64,000 nt of DNA from Dactylosporangium aurantiacum (GCF_000716715.1 NZ_JNYJ01000031.1:1-64000), one strand, 5' to 3'. Numbered from the stretch's first letter, positions 25,874 through 35,818 are shown. Notes: generated by a model from the sequence alone, not told the origin. Translations and numbers: made by a program.

Positions 25874-27199
25874 ATGGTCGACGAACGGGCCCAGCTCGAG
25901 GTCAAGACGCTCGGCGAGAGCCGCATCGACTCGCCCCTGGCCGCGCTGCTGCGCACCGGGCGCACCACCCAGCACTACGTCGACGAGTCCGACCGGGTGC
26001 TGCTCGACGACACGGTCGCGCTCGTCGCGGCCCGGGGCGTGCCCGTCGACGAGCTGCCCGGCTTCGAGCCCGGCGGCCCCCGCCGCAAGATCTTCTTCGA
26101 CCCGTCGAAGACCCGCGTCGGGATCGTCACCTGCGGCGGGCTGTGCCCCGGGCTCAACGACGTCATCCGTGCCCTGGTCCTGGAGCTGACCAACCACTAC
26201 GGGGTGCGGCGCATCTTCGGCTTCCGCAACGGGTACCAGGGCATGACCGCCCGCTACGGCCGGGAGGTCGTCGACCTCGACGCGGAGGTGGTCGCCGGCA
26301 TCAACGAGTACGGCGGCACGATCCTCGGCACGTCGCGCGGCAACCAGGACCCGAACGAGATCGTCGACTGCCTGGAGCAGCTGTCGGTCAACGTCCTGTT
26401 CGTCATCGGCGGCGACGGCTCCATGCGCGGCGCGCTGAAGATCGCCGAGGTCGTCGCCGAGCGGGGGCGGCGCATCGCCGTCGTCGGGGTGCCCAAGACG
26501 ATCGACAACGACATCCCGTACATCGAGCGCTCCTTCGGCTTCCAGACCGCCTTCGCCAAGGCGACGGAGGCGATCCGGGCCGCGCACGTCGAGGCGACCG
26601 CGTTCCCGAACGGCATCGGCCTGGTGCAGCTGATGGGCCGGCACTCCGGGTTCATCGCCTGCTACGCGGCCCTGGCCAACAACGACGCCGACTACGTGCT
26701 CATCCCGGAGGTGCCGTTCTCCCTCGACGGCCCCGGCGGCTTCCTGGCGCACCTGCGCGCCCGCGTGGTCGAGCGCGGCCACGCGATGATCGTCGTGGCC
26801 GAGGGCGCGGGGCAGGAGTACCTGCTGGACTCCGCCACCACGCTGGACGCCTCCGGCAACGTGCGCCTGCAGGACTTCGGCCGCTACCTGCGCCACCGCA
26901 TCGCCGACGACTTCGCCGCCGCCGGCGTCGAGGCCAACCTCAAGTACATCGACCCGAGCTACACCATTCGCAGCGTGCCGGCGAACCCGTACGACAGCGT
27001 CTACTGCATCCGGCTCGCGCACGCCGCGGTGCACGCCGCCATGGCCGGGCGCACGGAGATGGTCGTCGGGCGCTGGCGGGGGCGCTTCGTGCACGTGCCG
27101 ATCGCCCTGGCGATCAGCTCCCGCAACCTCGTCGACCCCGGCGGCGACCTGTGGATGTCGGTGCTGGAGGCGACCGGCCAGCCGCCGGTGTTCGCCTAG
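25874..27199 (+). CDS. 6-phosphofructokinase (PPi-like ATP-dependent type)
   Basis: 441 residues, longer than the roughly 320 of E. coli PfkA because of an N-terminal extension of about 85. Hallmarks are VTCGGLCPGLND (nucleotide loop), FVIGGDGSMRGA, GVPKTIDND (catalytic Asp), LVQLMGRHSGF and VAEGAGQE. At the two specificity positions it has Gly in GGDGS, typical of ATP users, and Lys in PKTIDND, typical of PPi users. That combination is known from plant and trypanosome ATP-PFKs, so ATP use is likely. It commits fructose 6-phosphate to glycolysis in the cytoplasm. Confidence 0.92.
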   Translation: MVDERAQLEVKTLGESRIDSPLAALLRTGRTTQHYVDESDRVLLDDTVALVAARGVPVDELPGFEPGGPRRKIFFDPSKTRVGIVTCGGLCPGLNDVIRALVLELTNHYGVRRIFGFRNGYQGMTARYGREVVDLDAEVVAGINEYGGTILGTSRGNQDPNEIVDCLEQLSVNVLFVIGGDGSMRGALKIAEVVAERGRRIAVVGVPKTIDNDIPYIERSFGFQTAFAKATEAIRAAHVEATAFPNGIGLVQLMGRHSGFIACYAALANNDADYVLIPEVPFSLDGPGGFLAHLRARVVERGHAMIVVAEGAGQEYLLDSATTLDASGNVRLQDFGRYLRHRIADDFAAAGVEANLKYIDPSYTIRSVPANPYDSVYCIRLAHAAVHAAMAGRTEMVVGRWRGRFVHVPIALAISSRNLVDPGGDLWMSVLEATGQPPVFA

Positions 27200-27253
27200 G
27201 ATCGCGGGCAAAATCTTCGCGGAGGTCCCAACCTTCCGGCGGGAGTTGTCGTC

Positions 27254-27796
27254 TTGGCTGGTATGGCTCCCACAGGTCAGCCGCTCGCCGCTGACTTCGA
27301 CGCGTTCGTCCGGACGCGAACACCCGCGCTGCTGCGCTCGGCGTACCTGCTGACCGGTGATCAGCACCTCGCCGAGGATCTCGTGCAGAGCGCCCTCGGG
27401 CTCACCCACCGCGCCTGGCGGCGGCTGCACGCGGAGGGCAACGCCGAGGCGTACGTGCGCAAGACGATGTATCACCTGCAGGTCTCGCGATGGCGGCGCC
27501 GGCGGGTCGCCGAGGCGTTCCCCGGCGAGCTGCCCGACCGGGCCGGCGCGGGACCCGACCATGCCGAGCACACGGCGCTACGGCTGTCGCTGCGCAGCGC
27601 GCTGTCGCGGCTGACCGCCAAACAGCGGGCCGTCGTCGTGCTGCGCTTCTTCGACGACCTCACCGAGGCGCAGGCCGCCGAGGTCCTCGGCGTGAGCGTC
27701 GGCACCGTCAAGAGCCAGACCGCCAAGGCCCTGGAGCGGTTGCGGATCCTCGCGCCGGAGCTCGCCGGCGCCGGCGTGAACGGAGATGCCCGATGA
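27254..27796 (+). CDS. ECF RNA polymerase sigma factor, SigE-like family
   Basis: 180 residues. Region 2 is at about 15-85 (DFDAFVRTRTPALLRSAYLLTGD, AEDLVQSAL, RKTMYHLQVSRWRRRR) and region 4 at about 110-165 (SRLTAKQRAVVVLRFFDDL, then EAQAAEVLGVSVGTVKSQ). This is the compact SigE-like ECF build common in actinomycetes. TTG 27254 lies eight bases after GGGAG; ATG 27263 is an alternative. The stop overlaps the next gene by ATGA, so sigma and putative anti-sigma factor are translationally coupled. A TAGGAT box sits at 27197-27202. Confidence 0.93.
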   Translation: MAGMAPTGQPLAADFDAFVRTRTPALLRSAYLLTGDQHLAEDLVQSALGLTHRAWRRLHAEGNAEAYVRKTMYHLQVSRWRRRRVAEAFPGELPDRAGAGPDHAEHTALRLSLRSALSRLTAKQRAVVVLRFFDDLTEAQAAEVLGVSVGTVKSQTAKALERLRILAPELAGAGVNGDAR

Positions 27797-28959
27797 GCGA
27801 GATCGACCACCTGCGCCGGGCGCTGGACGACATCGCCGGCGAGGTCGCCCCCGTCGACCTGCGTGACCGGGCTCTCACCGAGTCGCGGCGCATCCGGAAC
27901 CGGCGCGTCGGCGCCACCGCGCTGGCCGGGGTCGCCGTCCTCGCCGTGGCGCTGGGCACCACCGCCGTGCGCGGCGACGACCGGGCGCCGACGCCGGAGG
28001 CGAGCCCGCCGCCGGCCGTGGCCTCGCCCACGACCCTGCCGAGCGAGGTCGCGTACCGGGGGCCGGACCTGGGCCCGTTCGCCTCGGGCACCATCACGGT
28101 GCCGAGCTGGGGCGCGACCCTGGACGCCACCTGCACCAAGGGCAAGGTCACGCTGGAGAGCGGGCAGGGGGTCAGCGGTACGCGCCGGCCCGTGAACGTT
28201 CTCGGTTACGCCACCACCGACGTCGACCACGACGACATCGGCGACTACGTCGCGTATCTGCGCTGCGGTGAGGGCCCGGAGTCCGGCGGCGGCCAGATCG
28301 TCGCGTACCGCCGGCTCCCGTCCGACCCGTCCGAGCTGCAGCCGATCGGCCAGGTCATCGGCCCGCAGGACGGCTTCGCGATGATGGACCACCTGCAGGC
28401 CCGCGACGGCGGCCGGATCGCGGTGCTGGTCTCCGAGCAGTACTCCGACGCCGGCCAGAACGCGGTCCCGAACCAGTGGCGCACGTACGCCTTGCAGGAC
28501 GGCCGCTTCCGCCAGGTCGACGGCCCCACCACGTTCCCGGCCGACGCGCCGTCGTCGCGCCTGACCGTCACCGCGTCGGCGCTGACCTTCCACTTGCAGG
28601 GCCGCGCCTTCACCGGCTCGACGACGGTCACGGTGCGCAACGACGGCAACGTCCCGGTCGCCCGCCTGGAGCTCCTGCTCATCCTGCCCGAGGGGGTCCG
28701 CCCGGCGGGCGACGGCTGGCAGTCCTGCGCGGTGCGCCCGGACCCGGGGCACAACGCGGTGGTCTGCGAGCTGGACGGCCCGGGCGCCGGGGCGACGGTC
28801 GCGTACCCGCTGACGTTCTTCGCCGCGCGGCGCCCGGCGCCGGTCGACGACCCGGTCAACCTCGGCAACCACTACGTGGCGATCCGGCAACTGACCCCGT
28901 ACGACGGCCAGGTCGTCATCGAGCACCCGGAGGCGGTCATCCCGGTCACGGTGCCCTGA
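27793..28959 (+). CDS. membrane protein, putative anti-sigma factor
   Basis: 388 residues from ATG 27793, overlapping the sigma gene by four bases. A short cytoplasmic N-terminus (EIDHLRRALDDIAGEVAPVD) precedes one membrane helix (about 40-58) and a large extracytoplasmic region. The middle may be a beta-propeller-like or lipoprotein-like fold. The last about 130 residues look like an Ig-type strand domain (TVTVRNDGNVPVARLELLL). There is no zinc-binding HxxxCxxC motif, so if it restrains the sigma factor it is not a ZAS-type anti-sigma. The role is inferred from coupling and topology. Confidence 0.7.
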   Translation: MSEIDHLRRALDDIAGEVAPVDLRDRALTESRRIRNRRVGATALAGVAVLAVALGTTAVRGDDRAPTPEASPPPAVASPTTLPSEVAYRGPDLGPFASGTITVPSWGATLDATCTKGKVTLESGQGVSGTRRPVNVLGYATTDVDHDDIGDYVAYLRCGEGPESGGGQIVAYRRLPSDPSELQPIGQVIGPQDGFAMMDHLQARDGGRIAVLVSEQYSDAGQNAVPNQWRTYALQDGRFRQVDGPTTFPADAPSSRLTVTASALTFHLQGRAFTGSTTVTVRNDGNVPVARLELLLILPEGVRPAGDGWQSCAVRPDPGHNAVVCELDGPGAGATVAYPLTFFAARRPAPVDDPVNLGNHYVAIRQLTPYDGQVVIEHPEAVIPVTVP

Positions 28960-28980
28960 TGTCGCCTTCGCGGTGATCGT

Positions 28981-29640
28981 CTAGGACCGGCTCGCCAGGT
29001 CGTCGAGGATGGCGGCCGTCGCCGTGGCGCCGAACCGGGTCACGCCGACGGCCGCCATGGCGAGGAGGATGTCGAGGGTCCGCACGCCGCCGGCCGCCTT
29101 GATCTTCACCTTCGGCGAGACGGCGGCGCGCATCAGCCGCAGGTCCTCCATCGTGGCGCCGCCCGGCGCGAAGCCGGTGGACGTCTTCACGTAGTGCGCG
29201 CCGGCGCGCTCGGCGGCCTCGCAGCCGGCGACCTTCTCCGCGTCGGTGAGGTACGCGTTCTCCAGGATTACCTTCACCGTCGCGCCGTCCACCGCATCGA
29301 CGACCGCGCGGATGTCGGCCTCGACCGTGGTGAGGTCGCCGGAGCGCAGCCGGCCGATGTTGAGCACCATGTCGATCTCGGCGGCGCCGTCGGCGACCGC
29401 GCGCCGCGCCTCAGCGACCTTCGTCGCGGTGGTGGCGTCGCCGTGCGGGAACCCGGCGACGGTGCCGACGAGCACGCCGGTCCCCCGCAGCAGCGCCGCC
29501 GCCTCCGGCACGTCGCACGGGCGGACGCACACCGAGGCCACGTCGTAGCGGGCGGCGAGCGCACAGCCGGCGCGCACCTCGTCGAGCGTCAGCTCCGGCC
29601 GGAGCAGCGAGTGGTCGATCGTCTTTGCCACGTTCTCCAT
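28981..29640 (-). CDS. deoC: deoxyribose-phosphate aldolase
   Basis: 219 residues, full length for DeoC. It has the Schiff-base lysine motif YVKTSTGF (near 150), the downstream active-site lysine KIKAAGGVRT (near 180), and AEIDMVLNIG. It splits 2-deoxyribose 5-phosphate into glyceraldehyde 3-phosphate and acetaldehyde, completing deoxynucleoside catabolism. A TAGACT -10 box on its strand (29653-29648) lies seven bases before the ATG, so the mRNA is probably leaderless. The HutC-type operator at 29656-29665 sits inside this promoter, so the divergent GntR regulator probably controls it. Confidence 0.95.
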   Translation of the reverse strand: MENVAKTIDHSLLRPELTLDEVRAGCALAARYDVASVCVRPCDVPEAAALLRGTGVLVGTVAGFPHGDATTATKVAEARRAVADGAAEIDMVLNIGRLRSGDLTTVEADIRAVVDAVDGATVKVILENAYLTDAEKVAGCEAAERAGAHYVKTSTGFAPGGATMEDLRLMRAAVSPKVKIKAAGGVRTLDILLAMAAVGVTRFGATATAAILDDLASRS

Positions 29641-29655
29641 GCACCCCAGTCTAGT

Positions 29656-29665
29656 TGTCTATACA
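29656..29665. promoter_or_regulatory. HutC-type GntR operator between deoC and gntR
   Basis: TGTCTATACA contains GTCTATAC, an exact match to the HutC-subfamily pattern GT-C/A-TA-T/G-AC. It lies three bases upstream of the deoC -10 box and overlaps the -35 region of the divergent regulator gene, whose own -10 is TACCGT (29676-29681). One dimer bound here could repress both genes. Confidence 0.7.
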
Positions 29666-29689
29666 GCTTCGTGTGTACCGTCGGATCCC

Positions 29690-30424
29690 GTGACCGACTT
29701 CACGCCGCACTACCACCGCATCGAGCAGGCGCTGCGGGCGCTGGTCGCCCGCTCGGCGCCGCACGACCCGCTGCCGTCGGAGCCGGAGCTGGCGCGCGAG
29801 CACGGGGTCAGCCGGATGACCGCCCGGGCCGCCGTCACCAACCTGGTGAGCGCGGGGCTGGCGTACCGCTCCCCCGGCCGCGGCACGTTCGTCGCCGTGC
29901 CCGCCGCGCCGCGCCGCGCCGACAACCTCGTGCGCTTCAGCGAGGAGATGCGCCGGCAGGGCAGGACCCCGTCGTCGCTGGTGGTGGACGCGTCGGTGCG
30001 GCCGGCGACGGAGGCCGAGACCGCCCGGCTGCGGCTGCCCACGGGCGTCGACGTCGTTGCCGTGTCGCGGGTACGGCTCGCCGACGGCACCCCCGTCGCC
30101 GTCGAACGGGCCGTCTTCCCGGGCGCGCTCGCCGCGGTGCTGGAGGCCGACCTGGCCGGCGGCTCGCTGCACGCCGCCGTCACCGCGCTCGGCCGCACCC
30201 CCACCCGCGGCACCGCGACGCTGACCGCGGCCGCCGCGACCCGCACCGACGCCCGGCTGCTGTCGGTCCGCGCGGGCGCGCCCCTGCTGGTCGAGCGGCG
30301 GCTCATCCTCGACGCCGCCGACGTGCCGCTGGAGCTGACCGAGTCGCGGTACGCCGGCGAGCGGTACCACCTGGACGTCGCCTTCGGCGTCGGGGCGGCG
30401 GAAAATGTCGGTGGGTCTGGTTAG
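29690..30424 (+). CDS. GntR/HutC-family transcriptional regulator
   Basis: 244 residues from GTG 29690. The in-frame ATG at 29639 was rejected because it would span the operator and promoter, and TACCGT lies eight bases before this GTG. The winged helix covers about 5-72 (LPSEPELAREHGVSRMTARAAV, then SPGRGTFVA) and a UTRA ligand-binding domain covers about 80-235 (LLVERRLILDAADVPLELTESRY). UTRA domains bind phosphosugars or related small molecules. Beside deoC, a deoxyribose- or nucleoside-derived effector is plausible but inferred. Confidence 0.9.
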   Translation: MTDFTPHYHRIEQALRALVARSAPHDPLPSEPELAREHGVSRMTARAAVTNLVSAGLAYRSPGRGTFVAVPAAPRRADNLVRFSEEMRRQGRTPSSLVVDASVRPATEAETARLRLPTGVDVVAVSRVRLADGTPVAVERAVFPGALAAVLEADLAGGSLHAAVTALGRTPTRGTATLTAAAATRTDARLLSVRAGAPLLVERRLILDAADVPLELTESRYAGERYHLDVAFGVGAAENVGGSG

Positions 30425-33400
30425 TGTGTCGGCCGTGACAGCAGTGGCGATGGTGGTGCCGGGCTCGTGGCGGCGCAGCATTTATCCCCGGCGCGGCGGC
30501 ATCCAGGTCCCATGGGTCCCGGTGACCGGCAACGTGCCCGACTGGTCGGTGACCCGCACGGTGCTGTCCGACCCGGGCGCCGACGCCGACGTCACCGCCG
30601 CGGGGCTGGCCACGCTCGACGGCACTCCGACCCCGTTGGGCGTCGCGGCCGTCGGCACGGTCCTGCTGCGCGACACCAGCCTGCCGCGCTTCAACCGGCA
30701 GGCCGTCGCCGACGGCTGGATCACCCGCTTCGGACTGCCGTTCGCCGCGGCCGCGGCGGTCGAGGCGAGCGACCTCATGGTGAGCCGCCGCGGCTGCCCG
30801 GTCCGGCGCGGCCCGGAGCCCGTCCCCGACGGCGAATGCGGCGAGCGGTATTGCGCAGGGCACCTGTCGATCCGGCGGCTGAGCGTCGCGCCGAACGACC
30901 GCGGCTCGGTGGTCGCCTTGGACACCGTGCTGGCCAGGGTGCGCACGGCGGTCGCGGCCGCCCCCGACGACGTCCACGCCGCCGTCGTCGAGGCGCTGCT
31001 GCCCTATCGCACCGGCTCGCTGCGGCGGCGGATCGTGACGTCGTTCCTCGACCCGGCGCAGACCCGCTGGGTCGACGCCGACGCCGCCGAGGTCGCCCGC
31101 CAGCGCAGGGATCGCCAGGACGCAGAGCTGCTCATGGCGGCGGCGCACACCGCGACGCAGGCGGCGCTGATCCGGCCGTGGATCGAGGACTATGGCGGCT
31201 GGTGGTCGCTGAGCAGCACGATCATGGTGCACACGCTCGCGGAGGGCCTCGGCGACGGCCTGCTCGACATCTTTGACCGCTGGCGCGAGCGGGGCTATGG
31301 CTCGGCCGCGCACCGGCGCTCGCTGCTGGCCACGCTCGCGGCGATCCCGACCGACCGGGCGTTCGAGGAGCTGCTGCGTGGCCTCGACGTCAAGGGCGCG
31401 CAGGAGGCGATCGAGACCGCGGCCGGGCGGTTCCCCGAGCGGGCGATGCGGCTGCTGGCCGCGTCCGCCGACCGGCCGAGGGTGGCCGAGCTGCTGCGGC
31501 GGCACGTGGCCCGGCATCCCGAGCTGGCGCCCGAAGGCGCCGCGGCCTCCCCCGCCGAAGGTCCGGCCGGGACCGGGCCCCTGCCGGCCGTGCTGGTGAC
31601 ACCGCCGTGGACGGTCCGGCGCAAGGCGGTGAAGCCGGTCGTGCTCGCGGACCTGCGGTGCACCGACGAGCCGGCCGTCGCCTGGCCGGCGGGCGAGCGG
31701 GAGCGGCTGCTGTCCTGGCACCGCACCCTGTCGCCCATGCATGACCCGCGGGAGCTCGCCAGGCAGGTGCACGACGGCACGATCGACGACTGGGTCGCCA
31801 CCGACCTGCTCGAGGACGGTCCCGAGGAGGTCGTGCTGCCGCTGCTGCCGGTGTGGAATCCGCACCGGCTGACCGGCGTGCACTACTGGCTGCCCAGGAT
31901 CGCCGCGCGGTTCGGTCTCCCGGCGCTGCCCCTCGTGCTGCGCATCGCCCGCCGCAGCCCGCTGGACGGCGGGCCGCACCTGCTGCCGTTCACCGCGCCG
32001 GAGGTGGCGCTGCTGGTCGCCGACTGGCTCGGCCGGCTGAAGGCGGCCCGCACGATCGCGCTCGACTGGCTGCGCCGGCATCCCGCCGCCGCGGCGCGGG
32101 CGCTCGTCCCGGCCGCCCTGGCCAAGCCGGGGGTGGGCCGCCGGCACGCCGGGCAGGCCCTGCTCGCGCTGGCCGCCGCCGGCCACCGCGACCCGGTCCT
32201 CGCCGCGGCCGACGCCTACGGGCCGGCCGCCGGCGCGGCGATCCGCGACCTGCTCGACACCGACCCGCTCGACGTCCTGCCGCCCCGCATCCCGGCCGCG
32301 CCGGTCTGGGCCGACCCGGTCATCCTGCCCCCGGTCCGGCTGCGCGACTCCACCGACGTCCTGCCGGCCGACGCCGTCCGGCACCTGGTCACGATGCTCA
32401 TGCTGTCCAAGCCCGGCGACCCCTATGCCGGGATCGCCCTGGTCCGGGCCGCCTGCGAGCCGTCCGACCTGGCCCGCTTCGCGTGGGCGCTGCTGCAGCG
32501 GTGGGAGGCCGCCGACGCGCCACCGGCGGGCAGCTGGGCCCTCGACGCGCAGGCCGTGCTCGGCGACGACGAGACCGCCGCCATGCTGGCCGCGGCGGTG
32601 CGGGTGTGGCCGTATGAGGGAGCCCACCAGCGCGCCGCCGCGGGCCTCGACGTGCTCGCCCAGCTCGGCACCGACGCCGCCCTGATCCAGCTGCAGGACA
32701 TCGCCGCGAAGATGAAGGCGAAGGCGGTCAGGGCCCGCGCCGAGTCGAAGCTGCGCGAGGTGGCCGAGGCCTTGGAGCTGACCGCGGACCAGCTCGCCGA
32801 CCGTCTCGTGCCGCACCTCGACCTGGCCCCGGACGCGACCACCACCCTCGACTACGGCCCGCGCCGGTTCACGGTCGGCTTCGACGAGCAGCTGAAGCCG
32901 TATGTGCTCGACGAGACCGGCGCCCGGCGCAAGGACCTGCCGGACCCGGCGGCGAGCGACGACGCCCGCCTCGCGCCGGCCGCGCAGCGACGCTTCACCG
33001 ACATGAAAAAGGTCGTGCGGAAGGTCTCGACGGAGCAGGTGGCGCGCCTGGAGCGGGCGATGGCGACGGGGCGGCAGTGGACGGGCGCCGAGTTCCGCCG
33101 GACGTTCCTGCGGCATCCGCTGCTGTGGCCGATCGCCCGCCGTGTGGTGTGGCTGGTCGCTCCCCCGCCCGGCGAGGCCGGCCCCGCCGGCGCCGGTCCT
33201 GTCGGCGGCGGTTCTGTCGGCGGTGGTCCTGTCGGCGGCGGTCTTGACGGCGGCGGTCCTGTCGGCGGCGCTGGTGCTGGCGGGGTCGGTGTTGCCGTGC
33301 GGCTGGCGGAGGACCGGACGCTGGCCGGAGTCGACGACCAGCCGGTCGCGCTCGCCGACGACGCGGTCGTGTCGGTGGCGCATCCCGTGCACCTCGACGT

Positions 33401-33827
33401 GCCGGCCTGGTCCGAGGTGTTCGCCGACTACGAGATCCTGCAACCGTTCCGGCAGCTCGCCCGCGACGTGCACCGCTTCACGGCGCAGGAGGCGGCCGCG
33501 ACGCGGCTGGAGCGGTTCGACGGGCGGAAGGCGCTCACCGTGAAGCTCCTCGCCCTGGAGCGGCGCGGCTGGCAGCGGTCCGGCCAGGAGGGCGGCCACC
33601 AGAGTCGGGTCGAGCGTGACCTGCCCGGCGGTGCGCTGCTGATCGTCGACCTCGACCCGGGCATCGCGATGGGCGTGCCGACACAGTATCCCGAGCAGGT
33701 CTTCGACGACGTCTGGATCTGCCCGGCCGGCGGCAACCAGTGGACCCGCCAGCACGCCGTGCCGTTCTCGACGCTCGACCCGGCCACGGCGTCCGAGCTG
33801 CTCCGCGACCTCGGCTCGTGCTTCTGA
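30405..33827 (+). CDS. DUF4132 domain protein
   Basis: 1140 residues from ATG 30405, which overlaps gntR by 20 bases; GTG 30435 or ATG 30450 are reasonable alternatives. Long Ala/Leu/Arg-rich helical repeats fill about 150-800, in the manner of HEAT-type repeats. The C-terminal part (about 800-1140) matches my memory of DUF4132: [41 protein letters not shown], and [21 protein letters not shown] followed by [14 protein letters not shown] Gly/Val-rich insert of GPVGGG-like units (about 925-965) is encoded by a 15-bp tandem repeat and is probably length-variable. No signal or membrane segment. Function unknown. Confidence 0.75.
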   Translation: MSVGLVSVSAVTAVAMVVPGSWRRSIYPRRGGIQVPWVPVTGNVPDWSVTRTVLSDPGADADVTAAGLATLDGTPTPLGVAAVGTVLLRDTSLPRFNRQAVADGWITRFGLPFAAAAAVEASDLMVSRRGCPVRRGPEPVPDGECGERYCAGHLSIRRLSVAPNDRGSVVALDTVLARVRTAVAAAPDDVHAAVVEALLPYRTGSLRRRIVTSFLDPAQTRWVDADAAEVARQRRDRQDAELLMAAAHTATQAALIRPWIEDYGGWWSLSSTIMVHTLAEGLGDGLLDIFDRWRERGYGSAAHRRSLLATLAAIPTDRAFEELLRGLDVKGAQEAIETAAGRFPERAMRLLAASADRPRVAELLRRHVARHPELAPEGAAASPAEGPAGTGPLPAVLVTPPWTVRRKAVKPVVLADLRCTDEPAVAWPAGERERLLSWHRTLSPMHDPRELARQVHDGTIDDWVATDLLEDGPEEVVLPLLPVWNPHRLTGVHYWLPRIAARFGLPALPLVLRIARRSPLDGGPHLLPFTAPEVALLVADWLGRLKAARTIALDWLRRHPAAAARALVPAALAKPGVGRRHAGQALLALAAAGHRDPVLAAADAYGPAAGAAIRDLLDTDPLDVLPPRIPAAPVWADPVILPPVRLRDSTDVLPADAVRHLVTMLMLSKPGDPYAGIALVRAACEPSDLARFAWALLQRWEAADAPPAGSWALDAQAVLGDDETAAMLAAAVRVWPYEGAHQRAAAGLDVLAQLGTDAALIQLQDIAAKMKAKAVRARAESKLREVAEALELTADQLADRLVPHLDLAPDATTTLDYGPRRFTVGFDEQLKPYVLDETGARRKDLPDPAASDDARLAPAAQRRFTDMKKVVRKVSTEQVARLERAMATGRQWTGAEFRRTFLRHPLLWPIARRVVWLVAPPPGEAGPAGAGPVGGGSVGGGPVGGGLDGGGPVGGAGAGGVGVAVRLAEDRTLAGVDDQPVALADDAVVSVAHPVHLDVPAWSEVFADYEILQPFRQLARDVHRFTAQEAAATRLERFDGRKALTVKLLALERRGWQRSGQEGGHQSRVERDLPGGALLIVDLDPGIAMGVPTQYPEQVFDDVWICPAGGNQWTRQHAVPFSTLDPATASELLRDLGSCF
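33180..33280 (+). repeat. in-frame GC-rich minisatellite in the DUF4132 gene
   Basis: Imperfect 15-bp units around GTCGGCGGCGGTCCT repeat about six times and encode Gly/Pro/Val/Ser-rich units. The length is a multiple of three, so copy-number change would keep the frame. Confidence 0.7.
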
Positions 33828-33829
33828 CC

Positions 33830-33890
33830 AGACCCGCCAGACCCGCCAGACCCACAGACCCCCAGACCCGCCAGACCCGCCGGACCGGCG
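33830..33890 (+). repeat. CAGACCCGC tandem repeat
   Basis: About seven imperfect copies of a 9-base unit CAGACCCGC begin within three bases of the DUF4132 stop codon. They fill most of the gap to the next gene. No gene is seen in them. Confidence 0.7.
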
Positions 33891-33976
33891 GGCTCCACGG
33901 CGATGCGGGACCGGCGGCGGGAATCGGGTTGCCGGGAGACGGCGGCGGGGGCGATCGTCCATCGTGGAGGTGGGCG

Positions 33977-34534
33977 ATGACCGCCATGCGTGAGATCCGG
34001 GCGAGCTACGACGCGGCCACCATCGTGGTGTACCAGGCGTATCCGACCGCGGTGGCCGATGCGGCACTCGCCGCCGGGACGTTCGTGGCGCCGTTCTCGT
34101 TCACCAGGATGACCTGGATCAAGCCGTCGCTGCTGTGGCTCATGCACCGCAGCAACTGGGGCCGCAAGTCCGGGCAGGAGCGGATCCTGGCGGTGCGGAT
34201 CACCCGCGACGGCTGGCACCGGGCGCTGTCGGAGGCGGTGCCGACCAGCGACCCGGCCCTCGCGCAGGCCCGGGTCCACGTGCAGTGGGACCCGGAGCGC
34301 TCCCTGCGCGGCGCCGCCCTCAACCACTACAGCATCCAGGTGGGGATCGGCCGGGACCTGATCCGGCAGTACGCCACCGAATGGGTCGTCGGCCTGACCG
34401 ACCTCACGCCGACCGTGCGGAAGATCGCCGGCCTCGTGCAGACCGGCCGCGCCGCCGAGGCGCAGCGGCTCCTGCCCGCGGAGCGGCCGTTCCCAGTCGA
34501 CCCGGCCGTCGCCCGCCGCATCAACGCGACGTGA
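33977..34534 (+). CDS. DUF4291 family protein
   Basis: 185 residues from ATG 33977, with GGAGG six bases upstream. It shows the run I associate with DUF4291: REIRASYD...TIVVYQAY near the start, then [20 protein letters not shown] (about 43-62), HVQWDPERS and [13 protein letters not shown]. Cytoplasmic, with no membrane segment and no known biochemical activity. It lies between the DUF4132 and metallophosphoesterase genes on the same strand. Confidence 0.8.
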   Translation: MTAMREIRASYDAATIVVYQAYPTAVADAALAAGTFVAPFSFTRMTWIKPSLLWLMHRSNWGRKSGQERILAVRITRDGWHRALSEAVPTSDPALAQARVHVQWDPERSLRGAALNHYSIQVGIGRDLIRQYATEWVVGLTDLTPTVRKIAGLVQTGRAAEAQRLLPAERPFPVDPAVARRINAT

Positions 34535-34582
34535 CGGGCTGATCGCCGTCGGCGCGTTGCGGCGGGTTGGGACGATCGTCGG

Positions 34583-35818
34583 ATGCTGTTCGCGGTGCTG
34601 GTGGTGGTCGGTGTAGGGGTGGTGCACTGGTACGTCTGGGTGCGGGTCGTCCGGGACACGAGCACCGGCCGGCGGGTCCGCCGCGCCGGGGCGTGGGTGG
34701 TGGCGGCGCTCGGGGTGCTCGCGGCGGTGACGGCGGTCGGCAACCGGGCGTTGCCGCGCCGGTACGAGCCGGTCCTCGAACGGATCGTCGGCTGGCCCGG
34801 GTACGTGTGGCTGGCCGTGCTCGCCTATCTCGTGCTGGCGCTCGTCGTCCTGGAACTGCCGCGGTGGGCGGCCCGGGTCGTGCTGCTGAGCAGGCCGGTC
34901 GAGCACAGCGCCGCACCGGCGGGCGCCGCGCCGAGCAGCACGGCACCGGGCGGCACCGCACCGGGCGGGGCGATCACCGCGGCCGACGGCGGTGTCGATC
35001 GGCAGCGGCGGCTGCTGATCGCGCGGGGCGCGGCCATCATGGCCGGGCTCGCCGCGACCGGGGTCACCGCCGCCGGGATGGCCAGCGCCCTCGGGCCGCC
35101 CGCGACGCGGCGGGTGCGTGTCCCACTGGCGAAGCTGCCCCGCGGCATGGACGGGACCAGGATCGCGCTGGTGTCGGACGTGCACCTCGGGGCGCTGCTC
35201 GGACGGGCGCACACGGAGCGGGTCGTGGCCGCCGTCAACGCGCTCGACGCCGACATCGTGGCCGTGGTGGGCGACCTCGTCGACGGCACGGTCGGCGACC
35301 TCGGCACGGCGGCGGAGCCGCTGCGGGGGCTGCGCAGCCGGCGGGGGGCGTACTTCGTGACGGGCAACCACGAGTACTTCTCCGGGCACGAGGACTGGAT
35401 CGGGCACGTCGGCGGGCTCGGGCTGCGGGTGCTGCGCAACGCCCGGGTCGAGGTCGACGGGCTGGACCTGGCCGGGGTGAACGACGCGACCGGCGGCAGC
35501 GTCGGCGACCCGCCCGACTACGACCTGGCCCTCGGCGGGCGGGATCCGGGGCGGCCGGTGGTGCTGCTGGCGCACCAGCCGGTCCAGGCGCACGAGGCCG
35601 CGAAGCGGGGCGTCGACCTGCAGCTGTCCGGGCACACGCACGGCGGGCAGCTGTGGCCGTTCCACTACGTGACCCGGGCGTCCCAGCCAGTGACCACGGG
35701 ACTGGGGCAGGTGGACGGGATGCCGGTGTACGTGACCAACGGCGCCGGGTTCTGGGGGCCGCCGGTGCGGGTCGGCGCAGCGCCGGACGTGACGCTGGTC
35801 GAGCTCCGAGCCCCGTGA
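34583..35818 (+). CDS. membrane-anchored metallophosphoesterase, YaeI-like
   Basis: 411 residues. Three or four hydrophobic segments occupy about 1-105. An Ala/Pro/Gly/Ser linker follows, then another hydrophobic stretch (about 150-172). The calcineurin-like phosphoesterase domain covers about 185-405 with the full metal ligand set: SDVHLG, GDLVDG, GNHEY, LAHQP and SGHTHGGQ. YaeI-like enzymes are dinuclear-metal hydrolases acting on lipid-linked or nucleotide phosphates at the membrane; the substrate is unknown. It follows DUF4291 by 48 bases. Confidence 0.9.
   Translation: MLFAVLVVVGVGVVHWYVWVRVVRDTSTGRRVRRAGAWVVAALGVLAAVTAVGNRALPRRYEPVLERIVGWPGYVWLAVLAYLVLALVVLELPRWAARVVLLSRPVEHSAAPAGAAPSSTAPGGTAPGGAITAADGGVDRQRRLLIARGAAIMAGLAATGVTAAGMASALGPPATRRVRVPLAKLPRGMDGTRIALVSDVHLGALLGRAHTERVVAAVNALDADIVAVVGDLVDGTVGDLGTAAEPLRGLRSRRGAYFVTGNHEYFSGHEDWIGHVGGLGLRVLRNARVEVDGLDLAGVNDATGGSVGDPPDYDLALGGRDPGRPVVLLAHQPVQAHEAAKRGVDLQLSGHTHGGQLWPFHYVTRASQPVTTGLGQVDGMPVYVTNGAGFWGPPVRVGAAPDVTLVELRAP

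Noticed and set aside
25796..27571. Extension of the 25232-25795 gene upstream on the minus strand
   Set aside because: The extra residues are a shadow of phosphofructokinase; a good ribosome binding site supports ATG 25795.
30303..34067. Minus-strand open frame of about 1250 codons
   Set aside because: It is antisense to the DUF4132 gene and Arg/Gly/Pro-rich with no recognisable domain.
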